In this document: in pieces, positions 1 to 10,059 of the stretch
Layout of the letters: each line of letters opens with the position of its first letter
How positions within the stretch are numbered: the stretch's first letter is position 1
DNA from: JAEULH01 sp963805915
GTDB taxonomy: Bacteria > Pseudomonadota > Alphaproteobacteria > Rhodospirillales > Defluviicoccaceae
DNA: 64,000 nt
NCBI GenBank assembly: GCA_963805915.1
Contig: CAWDWD010000019.1
Coordinates: 124,001 to 188,000 of the forward strand
Reading direction: 5' to 3'
Made by a program: the position numbers and the translations under genes
Notes under the pieces: model-generated
What the model was told of the DNA's origin: nothing
Seen by the model: only the letters and a program-made list of their open reading frames with translations
The model's database searches: none

Positions 1-1
1 G

Positions 2-505
2 TTCTATGCCGCATCCTTGACCCTGATCGGTCTCGACTTCGGCCTGCTCGTCGGCTTCTGCATCGGCCTGATCTCGTTCATCCCCTACGCCGGGGCGACG
101 CTCGGGCTGATTACCGCCATGGGCCTCGCGTTGATGCAGTTCAACTCCTGGCTGATGATCGGCGGGGTGGCCGCGATCTTCTTTGTCGGCCAGGCGGTCG
201 AGGGCAATTTCCTGGTCCCGGTTCTGGTCGGCGACCGGGTGCGGCTTCATCCGATATGGGTCATTTTCGGACTCTATGTCGGCGGCAGCCTGTTCGGTTT
301 TTTCGGGATCCTTCTCGCCGTGCCGATCACCGCGCTGGTCGGCGTCGCCGCGCGCTTCGCTCTCACGGCATACCTCGACAGCGATCTTCGCCGCGGCCGC
401 GCCTCGGATCCGCGGAACGAACCGGCGCTGATGTTGCCGAGCGAGGCTACAGCCAGCCGATCCGGCGGAGGACCAACCACCGCAGCCCCAACAGGACAAT
501 CATGA
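2..505 (+). CDS. AI-2E family transporter (PerM-like permease), C-terminal part
   Basis: The gene enters from outside the window; the frame is open from base 2 and gives 167 residues. It is rich in hydrophobic helices and carries the family's C-terminal pattern: a helix with FIPYAGATLG, then the conserved stretch ending VEGNFLVPVLVGDRVRLHP, then LFGFFGILLAVPITALVGV. This matches the AI-2E/PurR-regulated permease family of inner-membrane proteins, whose substrates vary and are mostly unproven. The last 35 residues are polar and low-complexity. In many alphaproteobacteria this gene stands beside purM or hdaA; here a DUF4912 gene follows after a 243-base gap, so the context does not help assign a substrate. 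Confidence 0.85.
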   Translation, partial: FYAASLTLIGLDFGLLVGFCIGLISFIPYAGATLGLITAMGLALMQFNSWLMIGGVAAIFFVGQAVEGNFLVPVLVGDRVRLHPIWVIFGLYVGGSLFGFFGILLAVPITALVGVAARFALTAYLDSDLRRGRASDPRNEPALMLPSEATASRSGGGPTTAAPTGQS

Positions 506-582
506 TCGCCATCATCGCGAAGAATGCGACGAAGAGTGCGGCAGGGTTGTCGGGATCATCCGCACCTTGCGGGATCGTCCAT
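447..582 (-). pseudogene. Possible 44-residue single-helix membrane protein, frameshifted
   Basis: On the minus strand a reading frame ending at 447 encodes a classic membrane helix (NPAALFVAFFAMMAIMIVLL) followed by LRWLVLRRIGW, a positive-inside tail. It has no plausible in-frame start nearby. An ATG at 582 begins MDDP in the next frame; ignoring one base (position 570) joins it as MDDPQGADDPDNP plus the helix, a sensible small protein of 44 residues. I therefore read it as a small membrane protein gene with a +1 frameshift or a sequencing error. It overlaps the 3' end of the permease gene on the other strand. No function is assigned; the call rests only on composition and the neat join. 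Confidence 0.33.
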
Positions 583-748
583 GACGTTGCCGGCGTCGCT
601 TGGCGTGGCCAGTGTTTCCTGACAATGTAGCAAAGTTGTAAGGTGCCGCGTGTCCGCGCGGTGCATATCCTGAGCATCGCCTTGCGGCCACGACCGGCTT
701 GCGAGGCGGGCAAACCATGAACAAACCTGGACGCGGGGCACGCGAAGC

Positions 749-1498
749 ATGAATGAACCGTCCAACGACATCTCGGCGGGCCGCGAGCCGGGCGCCGGGC
801 TTGACCAGGACTTTCTCCTCCGTGTCGGCGAGGAAGCCCGGGCTCATTTCCCGCGCCAATTCGCCGAGGCCGAATTGGTCGTCATCGACGTCGATCCCAA
901 TCATCTTCATGCCTTCTGGCACATTCCTCCGGCGGCGCTGGATGCCGCCCGCTCACGGCCGGGCCATGCGGACGCGCCACTGGTCGTGCGCCTGTTTGTC
1001 CTTGATGATTCTCCGGCATTCACCGATACCGAGGTCGGCGGACTGCAAGGCCGTACGTACGTCGGCGTTTGGAACCCTCCGCGGCGCTACCGGGCAACGA
1101 TCGGTTTGCGCGCGGCCGACGGATCGATCGCCGAATTGGCGTCGTCGAACGAGGTTGAGTTGCCGCCCGTCGGGCCGGCGCCCGAAACGGCCGAAGGCGG
1201 ACAAGACGCGGGCGCGCCGCCCGATCCGTTCGCGCCGCTGTTCAACTTGGAAGCCGTCATGCCGCTGTCGAGCTACGTGCTTGCCGGTGACCAGGTTGCG
1301 TTCGAGGCGGTCGCCGAATTGCATATTCACGGACGGGCCGAGCCGGGCAGCACCGTGCGCCTGTTCGGCCGGAACGTTCCGGTTCGCCCGGACGGCAGTT
1401 TCTTGCTCGTTCGCGTCCTGCCCAATGATCCCCGCCTATTGTCGGCCCTGCTCGCCGGCGAGACAGTGAAAACGATCGAGACCGGCGGGCCGGCATAA
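749..1498 (+). CDS. DUF4912 domain-containing protein
   Basis: This 249-residue acidic, soluble protein has two halves. The first (about residues 45-130) contains NHLHAFWHIP, the VVRLFVLDD strand and GLQGRTYVGVWNPPRRYRATIGL, typical of DUF4912. The second (about 170-240) contains HIHGRAEPGSTVRLFGRNVPVRPDGSFLLVRVLPND, an immunoglobulin-like or carbohydrate-binding-like beta pattern. Its stop codon TAA is directly abutted by the ATG of the GH57 enzyme, so the two are almost certainly co-transcribed and translationally coupled. DUF4912 has no proven biochemical role. The partnership suggests a glucan-related accessory or binding role, which is inference. Confidence 0.82.
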   Translation: MNEPSNDISAGREPGAGLDQDFLLRVGEEARAHFPRQFAEAELVVIDVDPNHLHAFWHIPPAALDAARSRPGHADAPLVVRLFVLDDSPAFTDTEVGGLQGRTYVGVWNPPRRYRATIGLRAADGSIAELASSNEVELPPVGPAPETAEGGQDAGAPPDPFAPLFNLEAVMPLSSYVLAGDQVAFEAVAELHIHGRAEPGSTVRLFGRNVPVRPDGSFLLVRVLPNDPRLLSALLAGETVKTIETGGPA

Positions 1499-3082
<1,584 letters not shown>

Positions 3083-3160
3083 GCCGGCTTGTTCCTGACG
3101 CGCGCGCGGCCGCGCCTCGGCCCCCTATTCCAGTGGAATAGTCGACGGATTGGAGATCGC

Positions 3161-4339
3161 GTGAACACCATGTTTCGCTCGGCGTTGCATCGGTGGCGCC
3201 TTGCCCTCGCCTTCGCCCTGGCTTTGAGCCTCGTGATCGTCGCCGGCTGCGACGGTGGCGGCGGCGCGCCGCCGCCGGCGCCACCACCGCCGCCGTCGGT
3301 CAACGTCACGGCCGTGGTCAAACGCGATATCAATTCGGTGTGGGAGTTCGTCGGCCAGACGGCGGCCGTCGACACGGTCGAGTTGCGCGCCCGCGTCGAG
3401 GGCTTCCTGACCAAGCGCGCGTTCGAGGAGGGCGAGGACGTAAAGGCCGGGACGCTGCTGTTCGCGATCGAGCGCGGCCCCTACGAAGCGGCGCTCGCGG
3501 CGGCGGACGCGAACGTGGCCGAGGCCCAAGCGACCCTCGAGCGGGCGCGCAAGGACCTGGATCGCAACAGGGTTTTGTTCAAGCGCGGCAATGTCAGCGA
3601 GAAGTCGCTCGACGACGCGCTCGCTGCCGAGCGTAAGTCGGCGGCGCAGCTCGCCGCGGCGCAAGCCCAACAGACCGAGGCGCGGCTTAATCTCGGCTAC
3701 ACCGACATCTATGCGCCGGTCGACGGGCGGATCGGCCGCGCCGCCTACAGCGTCGGTAATCTGGTCGGGCCGAGTAGCGACGTGCTTGCGGTCCTCGTCA
3801 AGCTCGAGCCGATCTACGCCATCTTTAACGTCAGCGAGCAGCTCTACCTCGATTACCAGCAGAATTCCGCCGATGCCGCCGCGCGCGGCGAGAAAATCGC
3901 CGATCCGGTGCCGCGACTGCAACTGGCCAACGGCACCGAGTATCCTCATCCGGGCCGCATCGACTTCGTCGACAACAGGGTCGACCCGACGACCGGCACC
4001 ATCGCGGTGCGAACCGTTTTTCCCAACCCGGACAAGATTCTGGTGCCGGGGTTGTTCGTTACGGTCAAGCTGAAGGCGCGCGAGTCCGAACCGGCATTGC
4101 TCGTCCCGCAAGCGGCGGTGCAAGAGGACCAGGCCGGGCGCTTCGTCTTGGTGGCCAAGCCCGACAATACCGCCGAGGTCCGCCGCATCGAAACCGGCGA
4201 GCGGACCGGGACCGAGTGGCAGGTCACGGACGGCCTCGGCGAGGGCGAACTGGTGATCTACGAGGGCATCCAGAAGGTGCGCCCAGGCGGCAAGATCGCG
4301 CCCGTGGTCAAGCCGGCTGCGGAACGGGCTTCCGGATAG
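3161..4339 (+). CDS. RND efflux periplasmic adaptor, lipoprotein (HlyD/MFP family)
   Basis: From the GTG at 3161, preceded by TGGAGA about 5 bases upstream, the product has 392 residues. It starts with a basic n-region, a hydrophobic stretch and a lipobox VAGC, so Cys30 would be lipidated and anchor the protein in the inner membrane facing the periplasm. A Pro-rich linker follows. Then come the split lipoyl half-motifs (ELRARVEGFLTKRAFEEGEDVKAG and DIYAPVDGRIGRAAYSVGNLV), a coiled-coil hairpin (AEAQATLERARKDLDRNR) and beta-barrel/membrane-proximal parts. It would link the pump encoded 3 bases downstream to an outer-membrane TolC-type channel, which is not encoded here. Upstream alternative starts lack a signal-peptide context. 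Confidence 0.9.
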   Translation: MNTMFRSALHRWRLALAFALALSLVIVAGCDGGGGAPPPAPPPPPSVNVTAVVKRDINSVWEFVGQTAAVDTVELRARVEGFLTKRAFEEGEDVKAGTLLFAIERGPYEAALAAADANVAEAQATLERARKDLDRNRVLFKRGNVSEKSLDDALAAERKSAAQLAAAQAQQTEARLNLGYTDIYAPVDGRIGRAAYSVGNLVGPSSDVLAVLVKLEPIYAIFNVSEQLYLDYQQNSADAAARGEKIADPVPRLQLANGTEYPHPGRIDFVDNRVDPTTGTIAVRTVFPNPDKILVPGLFVTVKLKARESEPALLVPQAAVQEDQAGRFVLVAKPDNTAEVRRIETGERTGTEWQVTDGLGEGELVIYEGIQKVRPGGKIAPVVKPAAERASG

Positions 4340-4342
4340 AGC

Positions 4343-7300
4343 ATGATCAGCCCGTTCTTTATCGACCGGCCGAAGTTCGCGTTCGTCGTCTCGATCATCA
4401 TCACGCTCGCCGGCCTGATCTCGCTCGCGACGCTGCCGATCGACCAGTTCCCCGACATTACCCCGCCGGTCGTCCAGGTCTCCGCGACCTACCCCGGCGC
4501 CAACGGCGGAGTGATCGAAACCACCGTCGCCCAGCCGATCGAGGAGCAGGTCAACGGCGTCGAAAACATGCTCTACATGGCCTCGCAGAGCGCCAATGAC
4601 GGCAGCTACAATCTTCAGGTGACCTTCAAGGTCGGCACCGATCCGGACATCGCCCAGGTCAATGTCCAGAACCGGGTCGCGCTGGCGACACCGCGCCTGC
4701 CCGAGGAAGTCAACCGCCAGGGCGTCTCGGTGCGCAAGCAGTCGACCAACCTGTTGCTGGTGGTCAACGTGCTGTCGCCAAAGGGGACCTTCGACAGCCT
4801 TTTTCTGAGCAATTACGCCAGCATCAACATGACCGACGTGCTCGCCCGTTTGCCCGGCGTCGGCCAGGTGACCATCTTCGGCGCGCGCGACTACGGCATG
4901 CGGATGTGGCTCGATCCGCAGCGCATGGCCAGCCTCGGCATTACCACCGGTGACGTCATCGCCGCCGTTCGCGAACAGAACGTTCAGGTCGCCCCCGGCC
5001 AGATCGGCGCGCCGCCGATCGGCGACGACCAGCAGTTTCAGTACACCATCCGCACGCAAGGCCGGCTGGCGGACGTCGAGGCCTTTCGCACCATCATCGT
5101 GCGCGCCGACCCGTCAGGCTCGAGCGTGCGCATCGGCGACATCGCCCGCGTCGAACTCGGCGCGCAAAGCTACGCCTCGTTCGGCCAACTCGACGGCCAG
5201 CCCGCGGCCAATATCGGCATTTATCAGCTACCCGGCTCCAACGCGCTGGATGTCGCGCGGGGCATTCAAGGTGAGATCGATCGGCTGTCGAAGCAGTTCC
5301 CCGACGACCTCCAGGCCAGAATTCTCTACGACACGACGCGGTTCATCAGCGCCTCGGTCAAGGACGTGGCGCTGACCTTCGCCATCGCCATCTTCCTGGT
5401 CATCTTCGTCGTCTACGTTTTTCTTCAGGACTGGCGAATGACGCTCATTCCGTTCATCGCCATCCCGGTATCGCTGATCGGAACGTTCGCCGCGATCGCC
5501 GCGATCGGCTTCAACATCAACACCATCACGCTGTTCGGCTTGGTCCTCGCCATCGGCATCGTCGTCGACGATGCGATCATCGTCGTCGAGAACGTGCAGC
5601 GAAAGCTAACCGAGGGTCTCGCGCCGCGCGAGGCGACGATCGCGGCGATGGGCGAGGTCACCGGGCCGATCATCGCGACCTCGCTTGTTTTGCTCGCGGT
5701 CTTCGTTCCCGTGGGCTTCCTGCCCGGCATCACCGGCAGGCTCTACCAGCAGTTCGCCCTGACGATCGCGGCGGCGGTCGCCATTTCCACGCTCAACGCA
5801 CTTAGTCTCAGCCCCGCCCTGTGCGTGTCGTTCCTGCGCCCGCACACCCGCCCCGCCGTATTTCTCTTTCGCGGCTTCAACCGGGGTTTCGACAGGATCC
5901 GCGGGATCTACGTCGGCGTCATCGGCATATTTGTCCGCCGCATGGCCGTTGTCCTCGCGGTCTTCGTCGGGCTGATCGCGTTGACCTACGCGGGCTTCGT
6001 CCGGCTGCCGACGGCGTTCCTGCCGGAAGAGGACCAGGGCTACTTCTTCGTCAACGTACAGCTGCCGGAGGCGGCGGCGCTGGAGCGCACCGGAGCCGCG
6101 CTCGATCGCGTCGGCAAGATTCTCACCGAGACTCCGGGCGTCGCCCACATCGTTACGATCGGCGGCTTCAACTTCCTCGCCGGCTCGGCGGCTTCGAACA
6201 GCGGCGTCATCTTCGCGGTCCTCGATCCCTGGTTCGAGCGCACCGCGCCGGAGCTGAGGATCGGCGGCATCCTCGGGCGAATCCGTGGCCAGCTGTTCGC
6301 CATGCCCGAAGCCAACGTCATCGCCTTCAACCCGCCGTCGATCCGCGGGCTTGGCGCCGTCGGCGGCTTCGACTTTCAGCTTCAGGAACGGCGCGGCGGC
6401 AGCCCGCAGGATCTCGCCGCGTCCCTGCGCGCGCTGGTCTTCCAGGCCAATCAGACGGCCGAGTTGCGCAACGTCTTCAGCACCTTCGAGGCCGACGTGC
6501 CGCAGATCTGGCTCGACATCGACCGCGAGAAGGCAAAGAAGCAGGGCGTTGCGCTGAGCGAGATCTTCGCCACCCTCCAGGCCCAGATGGGCTCGTATTA
6601 CGTCAACGATTTCAATAAGTTCGGCCGCGTCTACAAGGTCATGGTCGAGGCGAGCGCGGATTTCCGCCGACGCCCCGAGGACATCCTGCGCCTCTATGTC
6701 CGCAACAATGGCGGCGAGATGGTGCCGCTGCGGACGTTGGCCAGGATCTCGCCGACGCTCGGCCCGGAGACGTTGCGCCGCTACAACCTGATCCGCGCCG
6801 CCCAAGTCAACGGCTCGGCCGCGCCCGGTTACAGCTCCGGCGATGCGATCGCGGCCATGCAGCGGATCGCCGCCCAGGTCCTGCCCGACGGATTCGCCTA
6901 CGAGTGGTCGGGCGCGACCCTGCAGGAACTGAGCGCGGGTCAAACGGCGCCGATCCTGTTCGCTCTGGCGTTGATCTTCGTGTACCTGTTTCTGGTCGCC
7001 CAGTACGAAAGCTGGTCAATTCCGCTGGCGGTCATGCTGTCGGTCCCGCTCGCCGCGCTTGGCGCGGTTATCGGCTTGTTCATCGCCGGTCTCAACAACG
7101 ACCTCTACGCCCAGATCGGCATGGTGCTGCTGATCGCGCTCGCGGCCAAGAACGCGATCCTAATCGTCGAGTTCGCCCAGGTTCGCCGCGAGGCCGGAGA
7201 GTCGATCGCGGACGCCGCGGCAACGGCCGCGCGGCTGCGCTTTCGCGCGATCATGATGACCGCGTTTGCGTTCATTCTCGGAGTCATGCCTCTGCTCTTC

Positions 7301-7534
7301 GCGACCGGCGCCGGCGGCGCCAGCCGGCGTTCGCTCGGCACCACGGTCTTTTCCGGCATGCTTGCCGCGGCGACCGTGGGCACCCTGCTCGCGCCGGTGT
7401 TCTTCGCAGCAATCCAGGGCGCGGTCGAGCGCCTCGCCGAGCGCCGCCGCCGGCGGACCAGGGCACCCCGGCGCCACGGACGCCTAGCTCCAGCGACGCA
7501 TCCGGGCCTTGACAATGGCGCCGGCGGCGACTAG
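4343..7534 (+). CDS. RND multidrug efflux transporter, HAE1 (AcrB) type
   Basis: At 1063 residues this is a full-length hydrophobe/amphiphile efflux-1 pump. The first transmembrane helix is followed by PIDQFPDITPPVVQVSATYP, the typical start of the first periplasmic domain. The proton-relay aspartates are visible in helix 4 (GIVVDDAIIVVEN) and the lysine in helix 10 (ALAAKNAILIVEF). The pump would export drugs or other amphiphilic compounds using the proton gradient, in a tripartite complex with the adaptor encoded just upstream. The C-terminus is Arg-rich and poorly conserved. Its last codons overlap the groES promoter: the TAG stop is part of the apparent -10 element. Confidence 0.93.
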   Translation: MISPFFIDRPKFAFVVSIIITLAGLISLATLPIDQFPDITPPVVQVSATYPGANGGVIETTVAQPIEEQVNGVENMLYMASQSANDGSYNLQVTFKVGTDPDIAQVNVQNRVALATPRLPEEVNRQGVSVRKQSTNLLLVVNVLSPKGTFDSLFLSNYASINMTDVLARLPGVGQVTIFGARDYGMRMWLDPQRMASLGITTGDVIAAVREQNVQVAPGQIGAPPIGDDQQFQYTIRTQGRLADVEAFRTIIVRADPSGSSVRIGDIARVELGAQSYASFGQLDGQPAANIGIYQLPGSNALDVARGIQGEIDRLSKQFPDDLQARILYDTTRFISASVKDVALTFAIAIFLVIFVVYVFLQDWRMTLIPFIAIPVSLIGTFAAIAAIGFNINTITLFGLVLAIGIVVDDAIIVVENVQRKLTEGLAPREATIAAMGEVTGPIIATSLVLLAVFVPVGFLPGITGRLYQQFALTIAAAVAISTLNALSLSPALCVSFLRPHTRPAVFLFRGFNRGFDRIRGIYVGVIGIFVRRMAVVLAVFVGLIALTYAGFVRLPTAFLPEEDQGYFFVNVQLPEAAALERTGAALDRVGKILTETPGVAHIVTIGGFNFLAGSAASNSGVIFAVLDPWFERTAPELRIGGILGRIRGQLFAMPEANVIAFNPPSIRGLGAVGGFDFQLQERRGGSPQDLAASLRALVFQANQTAELRNVFSTFEADVPQIWLDIDREKAKKQGVALSEIFATLQAQMGSYYVNDFNKFGRVYKVMVEASADFRRRPEDILRLYVRNNGGEMVPLRTLARISPTLGPETLRRYNLIRAAQVNGSAAPGYSSGDAIAAMQRIAAQVLPDGFAYEWSGATLQELSAGQTAPILFALALIFVYLFLVAQYESWSIPLAVMLSVPLAALGAVIGLFIAGLNNDLYAQIGMVLLIALAAKNAILIVEFAQVRREAGESIADAAATAARLRFRAIMMTAFAFILGVMPLLFATGAGGASRRSLGTTVFSGMLAAATVGTLLAPVFFAAIQGAVERLAERRRRRTRAPRRHGRLAPATHPGLDNGAGGD

Positions 7535-7537
7535 CTA
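7509..7537 (+). promoter_or_regulatory. Sigma70-type promoter for groESL
   Basis: TTGACA at 7509-7514 and TAGCTA at 7532-7537 are separated by 17 bases, a near-consensus housekeeping promoter. The -35 lies inside the last codons of the RND pump gene and the -10 contains its stop codon. Transcription would start within the CIRCE element immediately downstream, the normal arrangement for HrcA-repressed chaperonin operons. Confidence 0.75.
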
Positions 7538-7564
7538 CTGGCACTCACACCGGCGGAGTGCTAA
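7538..7564 (+). promoter_or_regulatory. CIRCE element (HrcA operator)
   Basis: The inverted repeat CTGGCACTC - 9 bases - GAGTGCTAA matches the CIRCE consensus TTAGCACTC-N9-GAGTGCTAA, with a perfect right arm and two changes in the left arm. It covers the expected transcription start of groES. HrcA bound here would repress groESL until heat shock. The hrcA gene itself is not in the window. Confidence 0.92.
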
Positions 7565-7620
7565 CAACGGCGCGCCGGGGTCAGTAGATTTTCAATCCAG
7601 GTTATCTCGGAGGATGAGCG

Positions 7621-7911
7621 ATGAAATTCAAGCCGCTGCACGATCGCGTGCTGGTCAAGCGCATCGAGCAGGAAGAAAAGACCAAGGGCGGGATCATTAT
7701 TCCAGATACCGCCAAGGAGAAGCCTCAGGAGGGCGAGGTTATCGCGGTCGGCCCCGGCGCCCGTGGCGACGATGGCAAAATTCTTCCCCTCGACGTCAAG
7801 GTCGGTGATCGGATCCTGTTCGGCAAGTGGTCGGGCTCGGAAGTCAAGATCGATGGAGACGAGCTTCTTATCATGAAGGAATCCGATCTGCTCGGAATCC
7901 TCGAAGCTTAA
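7621..7911 (+). CDS. groES: Co-chaperonin GroES
   Basis: This 96-residue protein is the standard 10-kDa cochaperonin. It starts MKFKPLHDRVLVKR and has the mobile loop region (EEKTKGGIIIPDTAKEK) that docks on GroEL, followed by VGPGARGDDGK and a C-terminal beta strand. Seven copies cap the GroEL ring and close the folding chamber in the cytoplasm. A good Shine-Dalgarno (GGAGG) precedes the ATG. It is the first gene of a two-gene operon with groEL 33 bases downstream, under the CIRCE-controlled promoter described above. Confidence 0.98.
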   Translation: MKFKPLHDRVLVKRIEQEEKTKGGIIIPDTAKEKPQEGEVIAVGPGARGDDGKILPLDVKVGDRILFGKWSGSEVKIDGDELLIMKESDLLGILEA

Positions 7912-7944
7912 CCCGCACATTCTGAATACGGAGATCAACGAAAA

Positions 7945-9588
7945 ATGGCTGCGAAAGACGTACGTTTCGGGACCGACGCGCGCAACAAGATGCTTTATGG
8001 CGTCGATGTTCTCGCCAACGCGGTAAAAGTGACCCTCGGCCCGAAGGGCCGCAACGTGGTCCTCGACAAGAGCTTCGGCGCCCCGCGCATTACCAAGGAC
8101 GGTGTGACGGTCGCCAAGGAAATCGAGCTTAAGGACAAGTTCGAGAACATGGGCGCGCAGTTGGTGCGCGAGGTCGCCTCGAAAACCTCCGACGAGGCCG
8201 GCGACGGCACGACCACCGCGACCGTTCTCGCCCAATCCATCGTCCGCGAGGGCCTTAAGGCGGTGGCCGCCGGGATGAACCCGATGGATCTTAAGCGCGG
8301 CGTCGACCTTGCGGTCGAGGCGGTGATCAAGGACCTCAAGTCGCGCTCGCGGGTCGTGTCGACCAATGCCGAGATCGCCCAGGTCGGCACCATCTCGGCC
8401 AACGGCGAGAAAGAGATCGGCGACATGCTCGCCCGCGCCATGGAGAAGGTCGGCAAGGAAGGCGTCATTACCGCCGAGGAGGCCAAAAGCCTGTCGAGCG
8501 AGCTCGAGGTCGTCGAGGGCATGCAGTTCGACCGCGGCTACACCTCGCCGTACTTCGTTACCAACGCCGAGAAGATGAACTGCGAGCTCGAAAATCCGTT
8601 CATCCTGATCCACGAGAAGAAGCTCTCCGGCCTCCAGCCGCTGCTCCCCGTCCTTGAGACGGTGGTCCAGTCCGGCCGACCGCTGCTGATCATCGCCGAG
8701 GACATCGAAGGCGAGGCCTTGGCGACCCTGGTCGTCAATAAGCTGCGCGGCGGACTCAAGGTCGCGGCGGTCAAGGCGCCCGGCTTCGGCGACCGGCGCA
8801 AGGCCATGCTCGAGGACATCGCGATCCTGACCAAGGGTCAGGTCATTTCCGAAGACATCGGCATCAAGCTTGAGAACGTCACGATCGAGATGCTCGGCAC
8901 CGCCAAGCGGATCACGATCAACAAGGAAGAGACCACGATCATCGAGGGCGCCGGCGACAAGGGCGACATCCAGGGCCGCTGCGCCCAGATCCGCGCCCAG
9001 ATCGAGGAGACGACCTCCGACTACGACCGCGAGAAGCTGCAGGAGCGGTTGGCCAAGCTGGCCGGCGGCGTCGCGGTCATCCGCGTCGGTGGCGCCACCG
9101 AGACCGAGGTGAAGGAGAAGAAGGACCGGGTTGAGGACGCGATGCACGCGACCCGCGCCGCGGTCGAGGAAGGCGTGGTGCCGGGCGGCGGCGTTGCCCT
9201 GCTCTACTCCACCCACGCGCTCGACAATGTCTCGACCGAGAACGACGATCAGAAGCACGGTCTCGAGATCGTCCGCCGGGCGCTGCAGACGCCATGCCGG
9301 CAGATCGCCGAGAACGCCGGCGTTGACGGCGCCGTCGTGGTCGGCAAGCTGATCGAGCGCAACGAGACCGAGATCGGCTTCGACGCTCAGACCGAGACCT
9401 ACGTCGACATGTTCAAGGCCGGCATCATCGACCCGACCAAGGTCGTGCGCACGGCCCTGCAGGACGCGTCCTCGATCGCCGGCCTGCTCATCACCACCGA
9501 GTGCATGGTTGCCGAGCGCCCGGAGAAGAAAGAGATGCCACAAATGCCCGGCGGCGGCATGGGCGGCATGGGCGACATGGACTTCTAA
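7945..9588 (+). CDS. groEL: Chaperonin GroEL
   Basis: At 547 residues the protein is full length. It has the N-terminal MAAKDVRFG, the ATP-binding GDGTTTATVLA segment, the apical domain, and the C-terminal GGMGGMGDMDF tail that lies inside the cavity. It forms the double seven-membered ring that folds cytosolic proteins with GroES and ATP. It is the second gene of the heat-shock operon and is followed by a clear intrinsic terminator. Many alphaproteobacteria carry several groEL copies; this one has the ordinary groES partner and CIRCE control, so it is probably the main housekeeping copy. Confidence 0.98.
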   Translation: MAAKDVRFGTDARNKMLYGVDVLANAVKVTLGPKGRNVVLDKSFGAPRITKDGVTVAKEIELKDKFENMGAQLVREVASKTSDEAGDGTTTATVLAQSIVREGLKAVAAGMNPMDLKRGVDLAVEAVIKDLKSRSRVVSTNAEIAQVGTISANGEKEIGDMLARAMEKVGKEGVITAEEAKSLSSELEVVEGMQFDRGYTSPYFVTNAEKMNCELENPFILIHEKKLSGLQPLLPVLETVVQSGRPLLIIAEDIEGEALATLVVNKLRGGLKVAAVKAPGFGDRRKAMLEDIAILTKGQVISEDIGIKLENVTIEMLGTAKRITINKEETTIIEGAGDKGDIQGRCAQIRAQIEETTSDYDREKLQERLAKLAGGVAVIRVGGATETEVKEKKDRVEDAMHATRAAVEEGVVPGGGVALLYSTHALDNVSTENDDQKHGLEIVRRALQTPCRQIAENAGVDGAVVVGKLIERNETEIGFDAQTETYVDMFKAGIIDPTKVVRTALQDASSIAGLLITTECMVAERPEKKEMPQMPGGGMGGMGDMDF

Positions 9589-9620
9589 GTCCAGCCCACG
9601 AACAAGACTTAGGGCGACGA

Positions 9621-9655
9621 GGGCCGCGGCACAAAAGCCGCGGCCCTTTCTCTTT
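9621..9655 (+). terminator. Rho-independent terminator of groESL
   Basis: A 10-bp GC-rich stem (GGGCCGCGGC / GCCGCGGCCC) with loop ACAAAA is followed by TTTCTCTTT. It lies 33 bases after the groEL stop codon and is the expected end of the operon. Confidence 0.9.
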
Positions 9656-9700
9656 AGCGGCGGACGGGCGACAGCCACTTCATCGCGGACCGCTTGCCAT

Positions 9701-9720
9701 TGGTAACACATGTGTTACCA
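9701..9720 (+). promoter_or_regulatory. Perfect 20-bp palindrome, likely toxin-antitoxin operator
   Basis: The half-site TGGTAACACA is followed at once by its exact reverse complement TGTGTTACCA. It ends 6 bases before the ATG of the toxin gene. Toxin-antitoxin operons are normally autorepressed by the antitoxin or its complex at such palindromes, so this is the probable operator for the HTH antitoxin encoded at 10060-10386. Confidence 0.75.
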
Positions 9721-9726
9721 TGCTGC

Positions 9727-10040
9727 ATGTTCCAGGTCCGCGAGTTCCTCGATGAGCAGCGGCAAAGCTCGTTCGCGGCTTGGTTTGACACCCTGAACGC
9801 GCCGGCGGCTGCCAGGGTAACAACAGCTTTAGCCGTCTTGAACTGGGAAACCTTGCGAAAGCCAAAAGCGTTGGCGATGGCGTTCTTGAGTACCGGATCG
9901 ACTTCGGCCCCGGCTATCGGATCTATTTTGGCCGAGATGGCGCAACCATAATCATTCTGCTCGGGGGCGGAACAAAGAAGCGACAGCAACAAGACGTCGA
10001 TGCGGCCAAAGTCCTCTGGCGCACGTACAAAGGCCGCTGA
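9727..10040 (+). pseudogene. RelE/ParE-family toxin gene with a -1 frameshift
   Basis: The ATG at 9727 opens MFQVREFLDEQRQSSFAAWFDTL, the start of the small RelE/HigB-like addiction-module killer proteins. Around 9833-9836 one base appears to be missing. The original frame then reads a nonsense tail to 9951, while the +2 frame continues perfectly with LGNLAKAKSVGDGVLEYRIDF, GPGYRIYFGRDG and LLGGGTKKRQQQD to a stop at 10040. Those downstream segments carry the conserved basic/aromatic residues of the RNase-type toxin fold. Inserting one C after the GCC codon at 9832-9834 restores a protein of about 104 residues. As sequenced, the toxin is inactive. The intact antitoxin follows 19 bases later. 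Confidence 0.8.
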
Positions 10041-10059
10041 CTGTAGGAGCAACACGACG

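Noticed and set aside
7561..9711. A 716-codon open frame antisense to groEL
   Set aside because: Composition is a GC-codon shadow of groEL and no domain is recognisable. Similar long shadows lie antisense to the RND pump (3125-5059), aceE (17640-20351) and lpd.
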